Source: Weeksellaceae bacterium (GTDB lineage Bacteria; Bacteroidota; Bacteroidia; Flavobacteriales; Weeksellaceae). From it: DNA of 5,243 nucleotides. The notes under the pieces were generated by a model. That model was not told the origin of the DNA. It did no database searches and worked only from the letters and a program-made list of their open reading frames with translations. The position numbers and the translations under genes were made by a program. This document shows positions 1 through 5,243 of the stretch, one piece after another (position 1 is the stretch's first letter; each line of letters opens with the position of its first letter). The DNA is taken from assembly GCA_028698395.1 (NCBI GenBank), contig JAQVDG010000185.1:1-5243 (forward strand), read 5' to 3'.

Positions 1-1
1 G

Positions 2-1165
2 GGAGATTCTAATCCGGAAGAATTACAAGCGACCATACTTCAACCCAAACAGCACAGTTTAGAAAAATTACGTGAACAAGCTCATTTTCGCTTCCGAACC
101 AATACTTTTTCAGCCATTATGCGAGTGCGAAACAGTTTGATGTTTGGAATTCATAAATATTTTAACGAAAAAGGATTTTTCTATATCAATACTCCGATTA
201 TAACCGGTTCAGACGCTGAAGGTGCCGGAGAAATGTTTACTGTTACCAACTTCAATTTAGAAAATGAATTACCCAAAAATGAAGAAGGAAAAGTTGATTT
301 CTCTGAAGATTTTTTCGGAAAACATACCAATTTAACAGTTTCCGGACAATTAGAAGCCGAAGTTGCCGCAATGGGATTAGGAAAAGTTTACACATTCGGG
401 CCGACTTTTCGGGCAGAAAACTCAAATACCACCCGACATTTGGCGGAATTCTGGATGATAGAACCGGAAATGGCTTTTTATAATCTGGATATGAACATGG
501 ATTTGGCAGAAGATATGCTGAAATACGTCATTCGCTATGCCTTGGATACTTGTCCGGATGATATTCAATTTTTAGCAGAACGATTTGATAAAGAACAAAC
601 TCAAAAACCTCAAAATGAACGTTCTGAATTGAGTTTACTGGAACGTTTGGAATATGTTTTAAATAATAATTTCATTCGGTTGAGTTATACTGAGGCTATT
701 GAAATTCTTCAAAAATCAAAACACAATCAAAAAGGAAAATTCAAATATCCGATTGAAGGTTGGGGTGTAGATTTACAATCAGAACACGAACGCTATTTAG
801 TAGAAAAACACTTTAAAACACCGGTTATTTTGTTTGATTATCCTGCAAAAATCAAAGCATTTTATATGCGATTGAACGAAGATGAAAAAACCGTTCGTGC
901 CATGGATATTTTATTTCCGGGAATCGGTGAAATTGTTGGAGGTTCACAAAGGGAGGAGCGTTTGGATGTTTTAGATAAAAAAATGGAACAATTTGGAGTT
1001 GAAATAGAAGAAATGTGGTGGTACCGTGATACCAGAAGATTTGGAACTGTGCCGCATAGTGGATTTGGTTTGGGATTGGAGCGATTGGTTCTTTTTGTAA
1101 CCGGAATGAGCAATATTCGTGATGTGATTCCATTTCCGAGAACACCGAAAAATGCAGAATTTTAA
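2..1165 (+). CDS. asnS: Asparaginyl-tRNA synthetase (AsnRS), 5'-truncated by the window edge
   Basis: Cytoplasmic class IIb aminoacyl-tRNA synthetase that charges tRNA-Asn with asparagine using ATP. The reading frame is open from base 2 and gives 387 visible residues. Bacterial AsnRS is about 465-480 residues, so roughly the first 90, holding the OB-fold anticodon-binding domain, lie outside the window. The Met codon at 119 is internal: the residues before it (GDSNPEELQ..., then [17 protein letters not shown]) match the conserved AsnRS linker into the catalytic domain. Visible landmarks are [13 protein letters not shown], the [10 protein letters not shown] block, class II motif 2 ([16 protein letters not shown], from 407), [20 protein letters not shown] (941-961) and motif 3 (GFGLGLERL, 1061-1087), ending in the typical [13 protein letters not shown]. 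AsnRS is favoured over AspRS by FRAENSNT and the C-terminal PFPRTP ending. A short charged insertion near 585-650, absent from the E. coli protein, is as I recall it in Bacteroidota homologues. All catalytic motifs are intact, with no frameshift. Confidence 0.97.
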   Translation, partial: GDSNPEELQATILQPKQHSLEKLREQAHFRFRTNTFSAIMRVRNSLMFGIHKYFNEKGFFYINTPIITGSDAEGAGEMFTVTNFNLENELPKNEEGKVDFSEDFFGKHTNLTVSGQLEAEVAAMGLGKVYTFGPTFRAENSNTTRHLAEFWMIEPEMAFYNLDMNMDLAEDMLKYVIRYALDTCPDDIQFLAERFDKEQTQKPQNERSELSLLERLEYVLNNNFIRLSYTEAIEILQKSKHNQKGKFKYPIEGWGVDLQSEHERYLVEKHFKTPVILFDYPAKIKAFYMRLNEDEKTVRAMDILFPGIGEIVGGSQREERLDVLDKKMEQFGVEIEEMWWYRDTRRFGTVPHSGFGLGLERLVLFVTGMSNIRDVIPFPRTPKNAEF

Positions 1166-1199
1166 GAGAAAAAGTTAAAACTATTCGTCAAAAAACACA

Positions 1200-2666
1200 A
1201 TGCTAAAACAAGAATTCAATTTAAAATTACAACAAAAACTTTCTCCTCAACAGATTCAGTTGATGAAATTGGTGCAATTGCCAACTTTGGCATTTGAACA
1301 ACGTATCAAACAGGAAATCGAAGAAAATCCGGCTTTGGAAGAAGGAGTTGAACATAATGATGAAGATTTTCATTCTGAAAATGAATGGGAGACAGACGAT
1401 TATGATGAGGCGCAAAACATTGATACCAGCGATATTAATATTGACGAATATTTAAGTGACGATGAAATTCCTAACTATAAAACTTATACAAATAACTACA
1501 GTGACGATGACGAAAATCGAGAAATTCCGTATGCACAAAGCATAAGTTTTTTAGATTATTTGGAAAGTCAACTTTCGATGTTCCGATTGGATGAACAAGA
1601 GTTTGAAATAGCATTATTTATCATTGGAAATATGGACGATGATGGATATATACGCCGTGATTTACAAGCGATTGTCGATGATATGGCTTTTACTCAAAAT
1701 ATTTATACCGATAAAAATGAAGTTGAGCATTTATTGGTGAATTTTATTCAAAAATTAGATCCAATAGGAGTAGGCGCACGTAATTTACAGGAATGTTTGA
1801 AAATTCAGCTTGAAAACAGAGAATTTCAAACAGAAACCAGCGAATTGGCTTTGGAAATTATTTCCAAATCATTTGATGGTTTTACCAAAAAACATTACAA
1901 ACGACTGATTCAGAAATATGATATTTCGGAAGAACAATTGAGAAATGCCATAAGTGAGATTGAAAAACTCAATCCCAAACCGGGCAAATCTTTTTCGGGA
2001 AATCACAAAACGGCAGAACAAATTACACCGGATTTCACCATTCGGATTGTAGATGGCAAATTGGAATTATCATTAAACGGAAGAAATGCTCCCGAATTAA
2101 GAGTTTCTACTGCCTATGCCGAAATGCTGGAAACTTATAAAAATACCGAAACCAAAACCAATCAACAAAAAGAAGCCGTACTTTTTGTAAAACAAAAATT
2201 AGATGCAGCAAAATGGTTCATTGATGCGGTAACACAACGAAGAAATACACTCATCATCACCATGCAGGCTATTATGGATTTTCAGGAAAATTATTTCTTA
2301 ACCGGCGATGAAACCAAAATTAAACCAATGATTCTGAAAGATATAGCCGATAGGATTCAAATGGATATTTCTACGGTTTCACGTGTTGCCAATAGTAAAT
2401 ATGTCAACACACCTTATGGAACTTTTTTGATTAAAAATTTATTTTCTGAAAGTTTAACCAATGAAGAAGGTGAAGAAGTTTCAACTCGAGAAATCAAACG
2501 AATTCTTCAAGATGTCATTGCGGAAGAAAACAAACGAAAACCAATGACCGATGAAAAATTAATGGAAATTTTAAAAGAAAAAGGCTATCCTATCGCACGA
2601 AGAACCATTGCAAAATACCGGGAACAATTAAATATTCCGGTTGCCCGATTGAGAAAAGAGATTTAA
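1200..2666 (+). CDS. rpoN: RNA polymerase sigma-54 factor (sigma-N), complete
   Basis: Alternative sigma factor that directs core RNA polymerase to -24/-12 promoters and needs an AAA+ enhancer-binding protein to open the DNA. The 488 residues are a normal length. Region I (about 1-48) is Gln/Leu-rich (LQQKLSPQQIQLMKLVQLP) and is the activator-responsive part. Region II (51-110) is an acidic linker with 23 Asp/Glu against 2 Lys/Arg. The core-binding domain starts near 115 (SFLDYLESQL) and includes LDPIGVGARNLQ (186-197) and LNPKPGKSF (257-265). The DNA-binding domain includes AKWFIDA (from 337), the helix-turn-helix MILKDIADRIQMDISTVSRV (377-396) and the RpoN box ARRTIAKYRE (466-475), which reads the -24 element. 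The ATG start gives the canonical N-terminus. It has no Shine-Dalgarno, only A-rich sequence. The 34-base gap after asnS holds no clear terminator or promoter, so read-through from asnS is likely. No enhancer-binding protein lies in the window, so its regulon cannot be read here. Confidence 0.97.
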   Translation: MLKQEFNLKLQQKLSPQQIQLMKLVQLPTLAFEQRIKQEIEENPALEEGVEHNDEDFHSENEWETDDYDEAQNIDTSDINIDEYLSDDEIPNYKTYTNNYSDDDENREIPYAQSISFLDYLESQLSMFRLDEQEFEIALFIIGNMDDDGYIRRDLQAIVDDMAFTQNIYTDKNEVEHLLVNFIQKLDPIGVGARNLQECLKIQLENREFQTETSELALEIISKSFDGFTKKHYKRLIQKYDISEEQLRNAISEIEKLNPKPGKSFSGNHKTAEQITPDFTIRIVDGKLELSLNGRNAPELRVSTAYAEMLETYKNTETKTNQQKEAVLFVKQKLDAAKWFIDAVTQRRNTLIITMQAIMDFQENYFLTGDETKIKPMILKDIADRIQMDISTVSRVANSKYVNTPYGTFLIKNLFSESLTNEEGEEVSTREIKRILQDVIAEENKRKPMTDEKLMEILKEKGYPIARRTIAKYREQLNIPVARLRKEI

Positions 2667-2670
2667 AAAA

Positions 2671-3471
2671 ATGAACAAAGCAACACACAAAAGCACGCAA
2701 AAAATCATCAGTTACAATGTTAACGGAATTCGTGCTGCCATGAAAAAAGGTTTAAATAATTGGATTCGAGCAGCACAACCCGATGTTTTGGGAATTCAGG
2801 AAATAAAAGCACAAGAAAATCAAATTCAGGAAGAAATCGCAATTTTAAATGATTTAGGTTATCATTCGTATTGGCATCCGGCTGAAAAAAAAGGATACAG
2901 TGGCGTTGCTATTCTCAGTAAAAAAACGCCAAAACATATAGAATACGGCACCGGAATTGACTATATTGATCGGGAAGGACGTGTTTTAAGAGCTGATTAC
3001 GATGACTTTTCTTTCATCAGTCTTTATATCCCGAGTGGAACCAATATGGAAGACCGTTTGGATTTTAAAATGCAGTTTTGTTTTGATTTTTTGGACTATA
3101 TCAAGGAATTAAAAAAGGAAATTCCTAATTTAATTATTTCCGGAGATTACAACATTTGTCATCAAGCCATTGACATTCACGATCCAATTCGGAACGCTAA
3201 AGTTTCGGGATTTTTACCGATGGAACGAGAATGGTTGAGTCAATATATAGAAGAATGTAAAGTCATTGATTCTTTTCGGTATTTTATCAAAGAACCACAT
3301 CATTACAGCTGGTGGAGCTATCGGGCAAATGCAAGAGCCAACAATAAAGGATGGCGGATTGACTACAATATGGTCAGTCAATCTTTGGAAAATAATATGA
3401 AAAGAGCAGCGATTTTGCCGGAAGCTAAACATTCTGATCATTGCCCTATTTTGGTGGAATTGGATTTTTAA
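2671..3471 (+). CDS. xth: Exonuclease III / AP endonuclease (xth family), complete
   Basis: Mg2+-dependent DNA repair nuclease of the endonuclease/exonuclease/phosphatase fold. The family cleaves 5' to abasic sites in base-excision repair and has 3'-phosphodiesterase and 3'-5' exonuclease activity. The catalytic set of E. coli ExoIII can be followed through the 266 residues: Asn16 (YNVNG), metal-binding Glu44 (IQEIKA), Tyr119 (LYIPSG), Asp159 and Asn161 (SGDYNIC), Asp231 (WRIDY), and Asp256-His257 (SDHCP). The YSWWSYRANARANNKG stretch fits the DNA-contacting loop. By sequence it belongs with the ExoIII-type enzymes. The ATG lies 4 bases after the rpoN stop, suggesting translational coupling. 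This start adds about 9 polar residues (NKATHKSTQ) before the usual KIISYNVNG beginning. No later in-frame ATG would keep Asn16, so the extension appears real. Base composition and codon use match the neighbours. Confidence 0.96.
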   Translation: MNKATHKSTQKIISYNVNGIRAAMKKGLNNWIRAAQPDVLGIQEIKAQENQIQEEIAILNDLGYHSYWHPAEKKGYSGVAILSKKTPKHIEYGTGIDYIDREGRVLRADYDDFSFISLYIPSGTNMEDRLDFKMQFCFDFLDYIKELKKEIPNLIISGDYNICHQAIDIHDPIRNAKVSGFLPMEREWLSQYIEECKVIDSFRYFIKEPHHYSWWSYRANARANNKGWRIDYNMVSQSLENNMKRAAILPEAKHSDHCPILVELDF

Positions 3472-3493
3472 TTTTTCAATTTCACTACTTTTA
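3460..3493 (+). promoter_or_regulatory. Possible Bacteroidota-type promoter before the pseudouridine synthase gene
   Basis: TACTTTTA at 3486-3493 matches the Bacteroidota -7 consensus TAnnTTTG at all but the last base. A TTG at 3460-3462 could be the -33 element, with a spacer of 23 bases, the long end of the accepted range. Transcription would start a few bases before ATG 3501, giving a very short leader and supporting that start over the TTG at 3441. The -33 half lies inside the end of xth. In such AT-rich DNA a chance match is quite possible. Confidence 0.35.
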
Positions 3494-3500
3494 CAGCGAA

Positions 3501-5189
3501 ATGAGTAAAGATTTCCACAAAAAAATCACCTATTTTTCTGAAGAAAAACTTTTGGGAATTCTTGTTCCTAAAAATTTTACTTATCCGTTTTTCTACACAC
3601 CCGATACTTTAACTCAATTGGCAATGAGTGACTTACAAAATTATTTGGAACATTATTTTACATCTTCTCATAATTTTGGATTGAATGAAGAACAAGAAGG
3701 ATTAGTCATCGGGAAAATGTTTGGTGTTTTGGTGGTGCGAGATTCTAACGGAAAATTAGGCTATTTATCTGCTTTTTCAGGAAAATTAGCCGGAAAAAAT
3801 GAACATGAGCGATTTGTTCCACCGGTTTTTGATATGCTCACAGAAAATAGTTTTTTCAAAAAAGAAGAAAAAATTCTGAACGAAATGACCGCAAAAATTG
3901 AGTCCATTGAAAAACATCCGGATTATTGGCAACTCCAACTCGATTTTAAAGAATTTTCTACCAATTCGACAAATGATATTCTGGCATTTAAACACCAAAT
4001 GAAAAGCAACAAAGCTGAGCGAAAAATCATTCGAGAAAGAGAAAAAGAACGTTTGTCGGAAACGGAATATGCAGAATTGGAAGCAGATTTAATCAAACAA
4101 AGTTATCGTGACCAATATGAATTAAAAGTGAAAATTCAGAATCAAAAAGAGAAAACAGAAGATTTCACTCAAAAAATCGAGGTATTTGAACAACAAATTG
4201 AGCAATTAAAAAAAGAACGAAGAGAAAAATCATCCGAACTTCAAAATCAATTATTTGCTCAGTATTCTTTCTTGAATCAATTCAAAAAAAATAAAAGTTT
4301 AGGTGAAATTTTCAAAGAAACTGTTTTTGAAAAACCGCCGGCAGCTGCCGGAGAATGTGCTACACCAAAATTATTACAATATGCTTTTTTGCATGATTTA
4401 CAACCGATTTCTTTTGCGGAATTTTGGTGGGGAGCTTCTCCTAAATCTGAAATTCGGCAACATAAACAACATTATCCGGCTTGTAGCGGAAAATGCCGTC
4501 CGATTTTGAAACACATGTTGGATGGAATCAAAACGGATGAAAATCCGCTTTTAATTGATTTGGCAGAAGATAAAAAGTTGAAAATCATTTATGAAGATGA
4601 AGAAATTGTGGTGGTAAATAAACCGGCAGAATTATTGTCCATTCCCGGAATTGAAATTCAAAATTCGGTTTATACGCAATTACAAGAGGGTTTTCAGGGA
4701 ATTGAACCCTTGATTATTCATCGTTTGGATATGTCCACTTCGGGACTTTTGGTCGTTGCAAAAACTAAAGAAGCGCATAAATACATTCAAAAACAATTTA
4801 TTAAAAAAACGGTAAAGAAACGATATACCGCTTTATTGTCGGCGATTATTGAAGAGGAGGAAGGTTTAATTGAACTTCCGCTTCGTCCCAATATTTTGAA
4901 TCGCCCAAGACAAATGGTTTGTTTTGAAAAAGGGAAAAAGTCCATTACAAAATGGAAAGTAATGGAACGAAATGAAACCAAAACGAAAGTTCATTTTTGG
5001 CCGATTACCGGACGAACGCATCAATTACGTGTCCATGCTGCTCATCCACAAGGTTTGAATGCACCAATTGTAGGCGATGATTTGTATGGTTCTTCCGATT
5101 CCCGTCTTTTTTTACATGCAGCTTTTCTTGAATTCCGTCATCCTAAAACGAGAGAAATTATACAGTTTGAAGCCCAAGAAGATTTTTAG
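3501..5189 (+). CDS. RluA-family pseudouridine synthase with long N-terminal coiled-coil/Cys region
   Basis: Predicted to isomerise uridine to pseudouridine in structural RNA, probably rRNA or tRNA; the target site cannot be read from sequence. Of 562 residues, the C-terminal part (about 360-555) is the RluA catalytic domain: YEDEEIVVVNKPAELLSIPG, then HRLDMSTSGLLVVAK with catalytic Asp410, then KKRYTALL and the late WPITGRTHQLRVHAAHPQG and DDLYG motifs. Residues 1-160 are an uncharacterised domain with HNFGL, GKMFGVLVVRDSNGKLGYL and FVPPVFDML. Residues about 164-260 are highly charged and helical, likely coiled coil. Residues 280-340 carry PPAAAGECATPKLLQY, AEFWWGASP and YPACSGKCRPIL, with Cys286, Cys328 and Cys332. 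I recall the same arrangement in other RluA-family proteins of about 550 residues, so it is probably an established architecture and not a new fusion. Standard RluA enzymes are about 220-330 residues. The frame is open back to a TTG at 3441, but ATG 3501 is preferred: it avoids overlapping xth, and the first conserved block follows it. No symbol is given because the substrate is unknown. Confidence 0.9.
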   Translation: MSKDFHKKITYFSEEKLLGILVPKNFTYPFFYTPDTLTQLAMSDLQNYLEHYFTSSHNFGLNEEQEGLVIGKMFGVLVVRDSNGKLGYLSAFSGKLAGKNEHERFVPPVFDMLTENSFFKKEEKILNEMTAKIESIEKHPDYWQLQLDFKEFSTNSTNDILAFKHQMKSNKAERKIIREREKERLSETEYAELEADLIKQSYRDQYELKVKIQNQKEKTEDFTQKIEVFEQQIEQLKKERREKSSELQNQLFAQYSFLNQFKKNKSLGEIFKETVFEKPPAAAGECATPKLLQYAFLHDLQPISFAEFWWGASPKSEIRQHKQHYPACSGKCRPILKHMLDGIKTDENPLLIDLAEDKKLKIIYEDEEIVVVNKPAELLSIPGIEIQNSVYTQLQEGFQGIEPLIIHRLDMSTSGLLVVAKTKEAHKYIQKQFIKKTVKKRYTALLSAIIEEEEGLIELPLRPNILNRPRQMVCFEKGKKSITKWKVMERNETKTKVHFWPITGRTHQLRVHAAHPQGLNAPIVGDDLYGSSDSRLFLHAAFLEFRHPKTREIIQFEAQEDF

Positions 5190-5243
5190 GTAAGTACTAA
5201 TTGTTTTGCTATATTTTTGATTTTAACTCTTTAATTTCTTCTT
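5190..5243. other. AT-rich 3' flank, no clear terminator
   Basis: These 54 bases follow the last stop codon. I find no GC-rich hairpin followed by a T run. The T-rich stretch contains TATTTTTG at 5212-5219, an exact match to TAnnTTTG on the + strand, but no TTG lies at a suitable distance upstream. Read on the - strand, a frame entering from the window edge gives EEIKELKSKI and stops at 5211-5209, which could be the C-terminus of a convergent gene. It is too short to call. Confidence 0.5.

Noticed and set aside
119..121. ATG at 119 as the start of asnS
   Set aside because: The frame is open to the window edge and the 39 codons before it encode conserved AsnRS sequence, so this Met is internal and the gene is cut by the window.
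852..1145. Open frames on the - strand opposite asnS (852-1145 and 862-1113)
   Set aside because: They lie entirely within conserved motif-bearing asnS sequence and show no recognisable protein features; they are antisense shadows.
1166..1199. Promoter for rpoN in the gap after asnS
   Set aside because: The 34 bases contain no good TAnnTTTG match; TATTCGTC is too divergent. Read-through from asnS is simpler.
3900..4000. Sigma-54 (-24/-12) promoter-like TGGCA sequences, for example near 3928 and 3986
   Set aside because: None is followed at the right spacing by TTGC or a similar -12 element, and they lie inside a gene. No sign of rpoN-dependent control in the window.
4338..4351. Perfect 14-base palindrome CCGGCAGCTGCCGG, GC-rich in AT-rich DNA
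   Set aside because: It encodes the Pro-Ala-Ala-Ala-Gly part of a motif that looks protein-constrained, has no loop or T run to act as a terminator, and occurs once in the window. Most likely chance from Pro/Ala/Gly codons.
4303..4509. 68-codon + strand frame inside the pseudouridine synthase gene
   Set aside because: It is out of frame with a region whose main-frame translation carries conserved motifs (GEC, AEFWWG, ACSGKC); no independent evidence supports it.

Overview
The window is an ordinary AT-rich chromosomal stretch from a Bacteroidota bacterium, most likely of the flavobacterial type. Four pieces of evidence point there. The AsnS sequence carries the Bacteroidota-style insertion before the [13 protein letters not shown] block. 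The sigma-54 protein has the phrasing I associate with this phylum. No start codon is preceded by a Shine-Dalgarno sequence; the upstream bases are A-rich instead. A TAnnTTTG-like -7 element sits just before one gene. Placement below phylum level is inference.

Layout, all on the + strand and tightly packed: (1) positions 2-1165, the 3' four-fifths of asnS (asparaginyl-tRNA synthetase), cut by the window edge; (2) 1200-2666, rpoN (sigma-54), complete; (3) 2671-3471, xth (exonuclease III / AP endonuclease), complete and only 4 bases after rpoN; (4) 3501-5189, a two-part RluA-family pseudouridine synthase, with a long N-terminal coiled-coil and cysteine-bearing region fused to a C-terminal catalytic domain. 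The last 54 bases are non-coding on the + strand and may hold the tail of a convergent gene.

The spacers are 34, 4 and 29 bases. The first three genes look like one transcription unit. The fourth may also have its own promoter inside the end of xth. The genes cover tRNA charging, transcription initiation, DNA repair and RNA modification. They do not form one pathway and read as a housekeeping cluster. I see no mobile element, CRISPR array, RNA gene, defence system or sign of transfer. Nothing in the window supports an undescribed system. The least characterised part is the N-terminal half of the pseudouridine synthase.
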